A DNA stretch of 64,000 bases from Eretmocerus hayati (lineage: Eukaryota; Arthropoda; Insecta; Hymenoptera; Aphelinidae), in contig CM056741.1 of assembly GCA_029851415.1 (NCBI GenBank), forward strand, positions 145,874,522-145,938,521, in the 5' to 3' direction. Position 1 is the first letter of the stretch. Each line of letters begins with the position of its first letter. This document shows, in pieces, positions 34,039 through 47,000 of this stretch. The notes below the pieces were generated by a model. The model saw only the letters and a list, made by a program, of their open reading frames with translations. It was not told where the DNA came from and did no database searches. The position numbers and the translations under genes were made by a program.

Positions 34039-37000
34039 GTTGACGTCTTTGATAATGTGAAACCCTCTTGAGGTATAGAGCTTGCGTGACTTCGAGAAGC
34101 TTGAATTACGTGGCTAACTCTAAGAAGCTTTCTTCGGTATGGACTGGTGCGCGTATCTTATAAGACGAGCTTTCGGGAAAGAGAGTGATGACGCCCGGCT
34201 CAATTACCTACGAAACTTAAAACTCGACTACGTGCGTTCGTTTCGACACGCTATGTCTACGATAGACATCCCCAGAGTCAGTCAGCCACCCCACTGTCTT
34301 TTCAGATTGATGTCTTTATCCGGTATGTGATAGACTAATAATTTGGACGGATCTTCTGTGTAATCAATCATTCTCAGATTATCCTATTCATTCAACAAGT
34401 TAGTCTCTCCAAATTCAGTGTAATGCAAGGAGAAAAAATTTCTCGCTCTAGGTAATGGCGTAATACGCTCATTGAAGACGTCACAGGCGTCATCCTACAA
34501 TAGATCGTTTGAGATCTCAATGAGTAACATTTATAGAGATCAAATTTTTTCGCACAATACAGTTCCAAAAAAGTTCGGTGAAGGATAATTCCCTATCAAG
34601 TATTTTAAACCACTCTTCTCTCCTTTATATCAGTTTTGATGTTGATATTATTTTTGTTCCAGGGAAAACTGTAGAGTGGATACGACCTATGTAAAAACCT
34701 ATGCGAGGTTAGGTTACTTGTAAGTGCTGAAATTAAATTTTGCGCGTGATATGAACTTTCAAAGTTGGAATTGCTGATCTCCTCTAAATGCTTGCGAACG
34801 AGTGCTCGGGATTTTATTGTATGTACGTGTGCACATTACATATATCTGAATCCTTGGTCCTTTCATGTTCTCTTCACAATTCGTCACTGAATGTGAGGCG
34901 AACTCAATCACAAAAATGTATAGCCAAATTATAAAAAGTTGTGAATATTTGCCTTATATCGGAATCGGCTATTATTTCTGGTTTGATAGCTTTTTCACTT
35001 TTAAGTTTATTTTTAATGATGGCGAATTCCAGAAAATTCAGAAGATCTTAGAAGATTCAGAGCTACATTTATTCGAAAATGAACCACGCGGTCCGGAATC
35101 GATCGCGTGAATTTGGTGTGATTCAGCTTATATTTCAACTTCATAATGCGACGATAAGAGCAAATGCAAATAAGCACCGTTTGGTAACGGTCTCTGGTTT
35201 TATTGAAATCAAAAAAGTTTCAAGTAATTATTGATGTCTGTGAAAGTATACAGAAACTACTATCATAATATCTAGGTTTTACTTGATGGTAAAATATTGA
35301 TTATTACAAAGATCTTCATCGCCATCTCATGGTGGAAGCAAGGGAAAATTAGATTATGTGATTTATAGCTCGCGTAGCACATACCTGTTGCTTATTGCGT
35401 AGACTTATCTAATTTTTATCAATGATATACATGATGGACTGTGACGATGTGTTCCAGGGTATTCCGTCAATATTGAGCCCATTGGCCAATACCCCGGATC
35501 CATCCCGAAGTCTATGTGGTCAATACATGAATTGTCATCCTCAACAGTTATTGTTTGTTCTATCCTTTCTAATCAATGTCTGTTTAATGTTACACACGCG
35601 ACGAAGCGTGAAACTAAGAATTAATAGTTATAGTGTCATAAAAATTCAACATTAGAGAATTTAAAATCACAGTGATCGAATCTTGTTAAAACATCTTCAA
35701 TAAATTTCCTCGACTTTGAGCTTCATCTGAATAGAGTGACGTTCTTAGAGAGGCATTGGGCGAATCCATGCGCTCACTAGTTCGATATAGATGTCTTTTC
35801 ATAATTCATACACTTAAGTATTGAAGAAACTAAGTCACTGAAACTTGATGTGCAGCCATTATCCACCCAATATCTTTTGCTCTTACAAGGAAGTCAGACG
35901 ACAGGAAGTCCATCGTCGGTGTCTGACAAGCCAATGACATCGACCGACAGGATATTTTCTTTCCGATGACATCCAGAGCTTCAGTGCATTTGTGCGATGT
36001 ACAGTAACGTGTGTATACGTCATTCTCGTCTACTATTCGTCGTTCAACTCTGGTCGCTCACATCCAAGAGCCGACGTAACTTTGTACCTCAACCAAAAGT
36101 TACAGTTCAATGAGTCTTGAATGACCTACTTGTCAAGTGAAGATGTAGTCGAGTAGATTAGAAATATTGAAGCATTTGAAGAAAACTCTGAAAATGTTAT
36201 TCGCCGAGATGCAGTTCAAAGAAGTGTGCTTTTATGCATTTGTGATCTCTTATCGAATACGCAAAACTTGAGAACTTGGTCATGTTCTCAAGAGTCCTGA
36301 AGAAAATCAAAAACTAATTGCATGATTACTATCATCGTTACTAAATCTTCTACTGAGACACGAGTAATTCCCAGTCCGTCAAGTTGGTAGAGTTATGCCT
36401 AATGAAACGGTAATGGGCCAGTCAAGTCATTAGCGTCAATGAATTGTATCAACTTTCAAACAGTAAACTCACAAAAAATAGTGCCTAGCATGTCATGAGC
36501 TGTATGTATGTATCAATAAAACCCGTAGCATTTGGAATTGCACAAAAGAGGAGATCTGACGGGGGTTCAAGATAATCTACATGAGCTGTCCAGTTGGCGT
36601 TAGCTGTAATTTATGAATTGTCTTGATTTCACCACGAGAAAGGTTCCAATGATTCCAAATGAGTGTAAGCTGGAAATCGCTTGTGTTGAAGGTTTCCTTG
36701 AGTGAGGTTTGAAGAAGGTTAAAGATGAATGCTGACACATTTTTCCTTCGTCTAATAATGCTTTATAAGCTACAGACGTAAGTTTGTCGTACAGTAAAGG
36801 ACTTACATAAAAGTGGAAACACAGATGACTATACTGTTACGGGAAAAAGAATCCTAGATGAAAATATGTTTAAATCGTGCCGAAACTCTTCGAAGAGCCG
36901 TAAATACAGTATACGTGTAGAAGTATGTGGAGACCACGAGTAGAAAAAAGTCTCATGATCATCGCTCTAGGCGAGAATCATTTCAGTAGATTGAGATAAT

Positions 37001-40000
37001 TTTTTTATACGTGTTAATTATACCAGTGTAATGAAAGATAATATGTAAATGCCTATGCATATACACCCGAGTGTCAAAGGGGCACACCCAAGTTTATTTC
37101 GCATTATTATTGTATGGTGCTGTGATTTTGGTTTTATCCAATTTCTATCAACTAGTGACTCAGCATTTGTTGATCATTGCTTGAATACTATTGAATTAAA
37201 ATCATTACACAATCATATCTCGTATCTCGTATCTTTGACTAGTCTCGCAAAAATCTCTGCTCAATTTACGGAAAGTCAACCTAAAAAACTCCAATAAATT
37301 CGTAAGAATCATAAAAGTGGAAACAACATCGCGATGTTGAAGAGCTCAAACTCTACGATTTACGAGTCCCCGAGAGTAAATTTATAAAATTTTAGTAATA
37401 TTGGATAAACATATACTTTTGTTAGAATTACATTGATGAAAATTCAATTGTTACGATGTCATTGTGCACAAATAAGAGACGAAGACTCGCCGTATTCTAC
37501 TAGAATAAATCAATAAAAACGTCATCCTGCACGCACTGATTCAGCAATATGGTAATGTTTCATTACATAATTAGTGAAAATCATTTTACAATCATGAAAC
37601 GAGCGAATAAACCACTCAAAAGTCTTTTTCTGATTCTTAATTAATGCATACTTTCAATAGGATTGTAATTACATCATAGGTGCGCGAGGGATGATTTTCA
37701 TGTCAATGGAAAGGGGCGACTGATAACGCATGTACCTGATGAAAGATATGCGAGTATTGCAGCAATGTAAATGATCAGCAAGAATTTCGGGATTCACTGT
37801 TTGACGGATAAGATTGAATTACTTGAGTGTGTGCCCTTTGCTCTCAATTTTTGATATCAAGTTCAAAGGTGGAGAAAAGTCACATAAGCGCAAATCGATT
37901 GAAGTAAGGTGATCTGGAATGATGTGTACTCAACAATTCCAATTTCTTTTAATTATTAAAATTTTTCATTCGAGTTGAATCACGGAGTTGAATAAATGAT
38001 TGTAAATTCTCCATACCATGATGAATGGTTTAAATGGGCTTATCGAACAAGCTCTTGGAGAAGATATTGTATTTCTACCCATGAAAGTTACATGGAGTTC
38101 GTCTTGTGTTGGAGAAATCCTACAGTTTGAATTGATGAATAATCCTTTTTTGCGTAACTCAAAAATAAAATCGTTAGAAGTTTTGAAAAACTGATTGATT
38201 GTATAGAAAGATGCAGACAGTTCGAATATTTTTACAAGTGATGCATCTATCTCTTTGTTTTTGAAGCTGATTGGTTTGCAAAAGTATTGTAACTCACAAA
38301 CAAAAGCAAAACAATTAAGGAATAATGTAAATTTTAAATATTTATCATGGTCGTGTACCTGATGATACTCACAGCAGTTGGAAAACTATTTACCATTGAC
38401 TGTTTGAGTGAAAGAGTGATTCAATCTTTAGAGAAGTCCATGTTTAGGAGAGACAGTCCAGTTTCTAAATTCAGGCAGCTGAAAGCAAATTTAAAGTTAT
38501 TTCACTCCCTTTGAAAATTTGGAGTGGCTCTCAGATGTCGTTCAAGGTGTAAGTATCGAACCTGACACTAAGTCATTAAAAGTAATCAGCATCGTTTCGT
38601 CGAAAAATCTATTGGACTCTTGCGATTGCTTACATGAACTCCTATAATATTCATAAGAGCGTGCAAATTCAAATCATTCATTCGCCTTCTGAGCATTAAT
38701 ATCTTGTCAACGCTGTCTAATGAGACTCATATTGGTGCTAATTTTATGGGTATGTAAAGAGATAAAGCTATGATAAATGAACAGCAGAGCTCAAGAAACA
38801 TAATATAGTCTTACCCATGTCTTACCTCTCACGCCTCTAAAAGATGGACGAATAAGCCATTTTTGAAGCATTCAAATCCATTATAAGGAGTGTAGGAGGA
38901 AATAATAGCGTGTAGCATCAACGTGGGGATGGGTGTTTTATTATCGGAGATTGTCGACATTACCATGTGCATGATCAAACTTCATGTTCATCACTGATAA
39001 AATAGAAAATCTAAAATAGTTTTAAACATTACCCAAGGAAAGTCGGTGATTTGGGAATCCGTGAAAATTTGTCGAAAAATCTAAAATAATGTCTATCGAG
39101 ACTAGTACTTGTCTCGAAATACATATGACACAATTCTGTGAATTTTACTGATTATGTAGCACGGTAGATGAATAATCATGACCTTGAGTATGAGGAAAAA
39201 CGAAAACTTATTATTCAAAATCCGATATTCAGCAATGTCTTGGTATCATACGTCAGCAGAACGGTGTTTACAAAATCGAACAAGTGACATTTGATTTCCT
39301 ATATACTTCGATTGTTATTGTATACTATTATAATTATATATGTATGAACGTATTCATATATTTTATAATTGAAAATTTTCTTACTCTTTTTGGGAACTCA
39401 GTTTGCGTTACGGTTGCAGTAAAGAACATGACAACTATTCAGAGCGAGTCGATTGCTGTTAAATTGGCTTGAACTATTGTTGGCATTGTCGTAATTAAAT
39501 TGTAGGGATTGTATGTAAATCTGCGAGATAAGGCTGTGTCATAGAGAGAATTAAACGAAGACAAGAATGACGAAAAATGAAGTAAAATTATGAGACATGA
39601 TACAAATAAACACGAAAATAATTAATCGAAGGGCATCAATGAGATTGATGGGCGAAAAATGTTGCTAGTGAGAAATCATCCCGTTATAGAATGTAAAGGG
39701 CTTTAGTGTATATAGTTTTGTAAAGTGTTAAGAGCGATAATAGTCGTCGCCTTTTTGTGCCGTCAGTTAAATTGTCGGCACTCTTACAAATCCGATTGAA
39801 GCGTTGAAAAATAAATTATTATATAATTGTGATTGACGACGATAAGCAAGAAAAAGTATCTACCACAACGTTCAACGTGAATGTAATAAGAGCTTTATGA
39901 GAAAAAAATTTACGCGAAGAAACAGAAAAGAACATTTAACAGAGAAGTGTTATCGAAACGATAATTAATAATTGACTGTTTCATTCAGATCGCAGATGAA

Positions 40001-40094
40001 TTTAGTATATTATATATAATGCAAAATCGTTGTATATAATATATAAAATGCATGCATTACTCATAAGCTGTCGAATAGAATGTCCTCAAATAAA
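34039..40094 (+). other. Gene-free AT-rich DNA, possible long RGS7 3' UTR
   Basis: There is no supportable coding exon for 6 kb after the RGS7 stop codon, and almost no transposon-like structure, in contrast to the flanks. AATAAA signals occur at 35699 and 40089 and at several points between. Long 3' UTRs are common for neuronal genes, so part or all of this may be transcribed with RGS7. That is inference. The 63-codon frame at 34139 has no features of a gene. Confidence 0.3.
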
Positions 40095-40415
40095 GAAAAT
40101 ATAGGTGCCATTGAACGGATATACTTATTTAAAATGACACGAATGTCCGTCTTTGGGAACTTCGAAGGTACTCACGTAAGTTGGAAGAACGTATGATCAG
40201 CGAGTTTTAATGACAATTGTATCGAAACATGGTTGTCAGAAATCAGGATCTCAAGATCTAATACACCATTTCAATGAAGTTCATCCATTCAAATTACTCG
40301 GTCATTTTTCGTTTTTTTTTTGTGTTTTTTTCCATTAACTAATGAGATTTAACTGAAAGTGGCAATCGATCTTCATCGATAAAATGGAGACTGTCACGAC
40401 GACGATTCTAGTCCC

Positions 40416-40436
40416 GGGGGGGGGGGGGGGGGGGGG
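40416..40436. repeat. G21 homopolymer
   Basis: Twenty-one consecutive G residues, followed by CGGGGCG. The length is likely unstable or poorly resolved by sequencing. Confidence 0.95.
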
Positions 40437-41001
40437 CGGGGCGTGAATTCCTATGTATTTTCAATTTTGATTTAACCCTAAGCTGCCGGCCCGGCCGAGA
40501 GCCCGGCTCATATCTGAGCCACCCGTGACCTTGCATAATCTTCGTGACATATCAGATGTTTCTATGAATAAAATTCGCACTTTGGAGATACTAATTTTCT
40601 TAGGAAAAATGCCAGCAGTCTAAAGGTTAATACATGACGCATGACGTCGACAGCCCGTATCGAGTTTTTTGTTATTAACACATTCCAAATTCATTTATGA
40701 TTTTTTGCAAAAACCTCGGAAAATGTGCATTTGAACAAAAAATTTCACAAGACCAGAGTTGCAGAGCACTAAATTTCTTGCCGGATGGCCCAAGCCTGGG
40801 ACGGGAAAAATATCTTGAAGAGGGTGGAATTCCCTTCAAAATAACGGTCTGTTTCCATCATACTCAAACCCCCTCGACTTTGGAACGAGATGAGTAAAAG
40901 GAAAAATAGTAAAATACAGATTATGAGGCTAAAATCTTATTGGACGCACTCGTACCAGCCCGTGCGCCGAAATTTTGCTCGGGAATAGCATTTTAGCCTA
41001 C

Positions 41002-41247
41002 ACACTGTAAAAAAAGTTTTGATAAAATTTAGTACGCTAAAAGTAGGGAATTGCGTGACCTACGCTGAGCGTGGAGAAATACGCCGGCCAGCTAGTAAAA
41101 TTTACAATTACGGATAGTGATTTTCACAATTGGCGCCATAGAAAATTGTAAATTTTACAAGGCCGGCGTATTTCTCCACGCTCAGCGTAGGTCACGCAAT
41201 TTCCTACTTTTAGCGTAGTAATTTTATCAAAACTTTTTTTACAGTGT
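41002..41247. mobile_element. 246-bp hairpin MITE with ACACTGTAAAAAAA ends
   Basis: The two halves are almost perfect reverse complements. The ends are ACACTGTAAAAAAAGTTTTG and its mirror, then CTACGCTGAGCGTGGAGAAA and GCGTATTTCTCCACGC. The loop is around 41110-41130. Very high arm identity suggests a young insertion. No clear target duplication was seen. Confidence 0.88.
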
Positions 41248-43954
41248 CCTTTTTTCTCTTCCTCTTGATCCATGCTCAAAGGGGTATGAGTTGGAAAGAT
41301 CGGACTAAGACCATGTTGAAGGGAATTTCATATTGTTCAAGATGCACTCGGTCATCTATGAATACTCATAAGTAGTTTTAAATCGACAACTGTTAAATTG
41401 ACACCAAGTTTACTAGCGCTGCGTCGGTCGGCCGCCCCATATAAGCCCATGTTGAACGCTTTCCCGCAGTTTCCGCCCCGAACTTGGATTTACCGGGAAA
41501 TTCGTGAGAACGTTTTTATACGAAATTGTATGCACTACAACTCTGGTTCTATAAAATTTTTTGTTGAAATTCATATTTTTCGAGTTTTTTGAAAACGAGC
41601 ATGATTTAGGACAAAAAATGGTTGATAACAAAAATGCCAGGGCTTATGGACTGTCGACCTCATGCATCCGATTCAGCACTTGCAAATACATAGGAATTTT
41701 TCAAACCTTCTGGAACACGACTCGGCTGACCAAACCCCCCCCCCCCCCCGCCCGGCCAGTTTTTTGGACAGCGTCAAATTTGACAATTGCTTAATTCCAA
41801 GAATTTCACAAGCTAAAGTCACATCGATATGTCTTGCGGCACAATGTTTCGATAGTTTGTTTTATCCTGATCGAGAGCTTGAATGAAAATGTTACTGAAA
41901 CCAGAGGTGCTCACATCAGAACTTTGATGTTACCATTGGAATGTATTCAAAAGGTGAGAATAATTCCTCATCTAGTTAAGCTTCAATTCCATCTGATTGT
42001 AGTCTATACACACTTATAGCGAGAAAGATCGAAAATATGGTTTCTGATCGTCGAAAATTGCCCGAGCACTCATTTCTAATAGCTCGCACTGCACGAAGTT
42101 GTCATCATGTTGAATAAGGGATATGGTAATATTGTTCGAACGTCATTTTCCATTTCTCCATGAATTTTTATTCTGCATTGTTTGATCATTTCCGTACATA
42201 AAAATTTACTAAATGAATCATCTATTCTGCATCATCGTGGACGAACTAAATTCAGGAGTGAAGGCAGTCGGCTCAGTCTCCTGAGGTTTCAAAATTTTCA
42301 CCAAAAATTGCCTTGATAGACTTCCAAACGCACAACTCGGCATTATTTTGTCAAATGACTCTTTGCATCCACAAAGTTTGTTTTAACACAGTCATAAGGG
42401 TCTGAATCGTATCGAAGTAATAGAGAGGGATGAAATATAGATGGTTTGTCCTTTATTCCGCAGTGCTAAATTTACGAAGCGTAAACGGTATCATGCTGTA
42501 TCGGTATTTTATCGTACAGGAGAAAGAGAGGCAACGAAAGTTAATGCTGGTCAAAGTAACGTCAAGGGTTGGCAATCGGTAAGCTCGTTTACAGCTCTCT
42601 CGCTTCTTTACTTTCATAATTATCATTGCCTGTCGGGCCAGCTTCTTCTTGGGTTTCATAGTTCATGGAATGAATGTTTTGCAACTCAGCAAAGTTGACC
42701 GGTGCTTATGTCTAGAGCCGATTGATGTTGTGGCCAGTTGCATTCACAGATTGCAAATTCCGAATCAGCTTCTTTCGATTTGCCGCCTCGATTGTAATCA
42801 AAGCCGCACCCCTTCCTCCGCAATACAAATCTTATGTATTTTCCTCGTATCTTAATCAATGAGTTATAATTTGCAAAGATGATACCCGATCCTTTCCTTA
42901 GTGACCTCATCACTATAGAGAAGATACTGAATTGTAACTGGTGCACCAATGATTCCTTTCATCATCTAAAATCGCAAGAATCAGAGTCGCGTATTTGCAT
43001 TAGAATTGCTATGCGGGACACATATTGCTGTTTACAAACAGTTTACAAAGAGTGCGTCGAATCAAATATCACAACTTCAATTTTTTTCTTCTTCCGAATG
43101 ATATTGAGTGTGGCTTGAAAACTAAAGTTGATTTGTCTCGTCTACATCTTACGAGTTATCTTCTATGGTTATCTTTCAATAAAATTTGAAAAATTACCTT
43201 GTCATGATGTGAGGATAGGAATATCGAGGTAGAAATGAATGCAGAAATGACACGCGAGGTTCGCGTTTCGCCCGAGAAAGAGTTCTTGCATCTTTGTATC
43301 AACCTTTTTTCATTTTTCAATCTCTATCAACCAGTCATAATTCGGAAAATATCCTGAATGAGAATCTTTTAAGGTTATTCATTTTACCTAGGGTATGAAC
43401 AACGAGCCAAGAAAAAATCGCTCCGATACAGACATATTTGCCAAAATACGGGAGTCCAGTTCGTGCACCAGAAAAAAACTACGTAAAATCGGCCCCGCAG
43501 TGAACATGTTAAATAAACTACGATCGCCGCCTGATCGTGGCGATTAATATAAAAGTATTTCGACAGAACGATAAATTCATGTTTTCATTGACATAGGTAC
43601 ATACATAATATGACACACGACGAAAACATCCTGTCAGTACCTCAGGAGACTAATCATTTTCAGTGCGAGCGAACATCACAATGCTCGTCTTGTTGAATTT
43701 TCTACATATTCAGGCCTAGAGATAATGACAATTTTTATTACAGCACATCTCGCTGGTCGTATATCTAGAATCTGGGCTAGAATTTCCGATGACCGAGTGT
43801 CTGTAACAGATTAGATTACACTTTCTATTGAACTGTTCGTAGCAGTTCTCGAAAAACCATCGTCAAATATAAGATATATCCACTTCACTTAAGGGTTGCA
43901 CAAAATACAAAAATGTCTCATTTCATCAGTTCACCAGCATAATAGATTGCCGAT
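41248..43954. other. No gene seen
   Basis: AT-rich DNA without coding evidence. It contains a C15 run at 41735-41749. A frame at 42441-42698 has no domain and no splice context. The right end is the 3' flank of the monooxygenase gene. Confidence 0.4.
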
Positions 43955-43960
43955 TTTATT
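43955..43960 (-). promoter_or_regulatory. Candidate poly-A signal of the AA15 gene
   Basis: AATAAA on the minus strand lies 53 nt beyond the TGA at 44014-44016. It is the first such hexamer after the stop. Confidence 0.5.
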
Positions 43961-44013
43961 TAGCTTTCCATATCGTGGGTCAAATGAATAAGCTGCGTAG
44001 AGTTTTGTCACAA

Positions 44014-47000
44014 TCAATAACATTGGCATCGATCTGATGGGCATTTACTTGGATAGACCAAGCACTGGTCCAAGCAGTACTCTGTCGCGCCTTCCTTATT
44101 AGCAAGCTCTCCAATGGCTTCACAGTATTGCCTACAAATGGAACAACATTAAGATTCTATGAACTCATTCAATTGGCTCAAATAGGGAGAAAAATTAGAG
44201 TGTCACGGATTATTGTCCATTACTTTAGCTGTGGACAAATTTGGAGGTCTTTCCTCGGATGTATGCGGGTACATTCAAAACCCCTCTTATCCCGCAATAT
44301 GAACGTTTTGAAAATTTGGAAGTATCGTGGGTAGGGAGGGTAGAGAGAATCGTGGGGGACTCGTATTTGAAGAAAAAATGAATGAAAGAAGTAGGTACTT
44401 ACGGGCATTGACAATGCGACGGAGGGCAGTGTGACGGGAACCTTAAACAATTTGTTTGGCACCATTCATTCATGTATGGTCTTCCTCGTAGCAGTCCGGT
44501 TGACACGCACACTTGTGATCTGGAAGATACAATAATTTTCCACGTAGAATTATTGTTCCTCGTACAAGCATGTATGTTTGGACATTACTATTTCGAAATG
44601 TTACTTTTTCTGAATATTCCCCAAAACTACGAAAATACATTCAAAATGGTCCACGGAATTGGCGTCTACTATCCAAGACAAAATTATTGACACCTGGGCT
44701 AAAATTGTATCTGCTATCAGGAAAAGAATCGTATAATGATTTGAGTTATGGGGGCCTCAGCGGACACCCTTAGGCTAAATGCTGGGCCATCTTGGGTCAA
44801 AATTGATCAAAAATTGATCAAGCTGTGATCAAATTTCTGCAAAAAAGTCCGATTTTTCCGCCCTTTTTTTCCGGCACTAACTTTGACTGCTCGCCGGCGA
44901 AAGGGAAATGATGTAATTGGCCGGAAAAAAATTGGAGCCTCACTTGAACATGTGCTTAAGAGGATCGCACAAGAATGAATCCGATATATGTTATGAATGA
45001 CGAATTGTTTGTTATTGAAAATAAAATAGTATCTCAAAAACTAAAACTCCTACAAGGTTTCGGAATATATCAAAAAATTGCAAAAAAATCAGGCATCGAG
45101 GATTGATAGATGATTGTCCACAGTGATCACTACACTTGCCGCAATTTCATAATTCGAATCCAAAAGATAAGCTTATGAACTATTAACTTTGTAACCGCAG
45201 GAGAGCGATAACTGATCTTTGGTCAACACAACCATCAAGTGCAGCGCAGCCGGTTCGCGCGAGACCTCGTTTACGAGTGGGATTATCTTTCCGCCTTCCT
45301 TTTTTCATCTATTATCTTATTTTCCAAAGGGCGACTGCGGGCTGCAGTCCGAGGGTGCATCAGGTAGCTGACCCTCTAATGATGGCCCGCTGTACAGATC
45401 ATGGATAAGACCACGGACTGCAAGCGAGATGACACTCATTCGTTCCTTTTCTCTCTATCTCTCTCTACTTTTGTCTTGCTCATAGTTTCGGCTCATCTCA
45501 ATATTTTTTCAACGTTTATTAGCTTGTTCCGAAGCTTGTTTCCAGATCTCTGCAATGAGCTCAGGTAATCTCCATTTTGGCGGGTCGGAGCTGAGATATC
45601 ACAATTCTCGCACGAAAACATTTACTGTGTTTTTCCAAAAGGTTGTGCCTAATGTTCCCCCTCGTGAAAATGAGGCCTATTTTCTTTAGATTATATACGG
45701 ATTACCCGTAAAATTGGGATATTTCAGATCCCAAACCTCCAAATAAGATGTATTTTAGCTCATTCAGTAGCCTTTTTTTAACCCTTTCTGATACTTTGAC
45801 TTAAATCGGTGCTTTTTCATGGAGTGATGGTGGAAACGAGTTTGGAGCAAGTCTATGCAGGCAAATCAGGCAGACTATACTTTTTTTTAGTAATATGAGC
45901 GCAGAATCGACGAGATATCGAAACTCGCAGTTCTGCAGAAAGCATTTCGAATTTGAGACAATAACAAGAAAATGAGCTAAGGTATGTCGAAATTGAGTTC
46001 ATCGATTTTGTACGGCATACCTGTCACTGACCAACATAAAAGAAGTCAGAAGTACCGAAAACCCCTTTTTTGTTTGTTCTAAGAAGTGCGCGGGTCTACC
46101 AGGATTAGCCCAAAACGTTCATTCCCACACATTCTCACGTAATTCATATCAGAAAAATGCGCCCCTGAGTCCCGAGGGTGCGTAATCTCGAGAACTTGAG
46201 TGGAGGCATACTTAATTTTGTTTGAATACGTGCGCAAAGGAGTGAGATCGAGATATTATCACCGTCGTCCCTGGGCACCTCTGATTCTCATTATCTCTCA
46301 ATATAGTGGCGATATGAGTTACTCACTGCCGGAAGTGTATGAGAAGGTCCAATATCAGATGGCAGAATGATGAGCTAGGACTCCGATCACGTTACTCAAC
46401 TGCTCTTTGCCAATTTCAATCGACATTTCTGGTGCGAACTACGAAATCGAAGCGCAAATTGTGGAGTGGTACACTCGGGAGGAAGGAGACCAGTATAGAT
46501 CTCGATGTACTGCAGCTCAGGCCATGTTCATAGGAACGTCAAAAATTCCGATATAAAGCGTTTTGTGCGCTGATTGCCACAACTTACGAGAGATGCGAGC
46601 TGCGTCGATTTGATTGGAGATTGGAGTCTTTAGTGACTATCGCCGTGACTCACGACCGAAAATTTTTCACGATGGTCCCGGCGCGATAATGGCCTACTTG
46701 CCTATCATGAGCCAATCGTCGTCTCTATCCATCTATGTTTTAAATTCATGAAGTGATCAAAAATTGACAGTCTTTATGTCACAATCGGATTACTGGCATC
46801 AATGCGACCTTCTCAAAACTCGAATGGGAGTAATCGGACCTTTTTTAGTATCAGAAGTAATAAGCTCTGTTATCATTTTGATTATTGAATCGATACTAAA
46901 AATGGTCAGATTTCTTCGATTCGAGTTTTGGAAATATGGTCATGAAGCCAGTCATGAAATTGGGAAATGGAGACAGCCAGTTTTTGATCATTCCGAGAAT

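Noticed and set aside
34139..34330. 63-codon frame just after the RGS7 stop
   Set aside because: It lies in the probable 3' UTR, with no conserved motif or splice link.
44807..45037. 76-codon frame with a near-identical mirror frame at 47496-47726
   Set aside because: Both are the same arm sequence of one fold-back element, read in opposite orientations. Identity comes from the inverted repeat, not from coding constraint.
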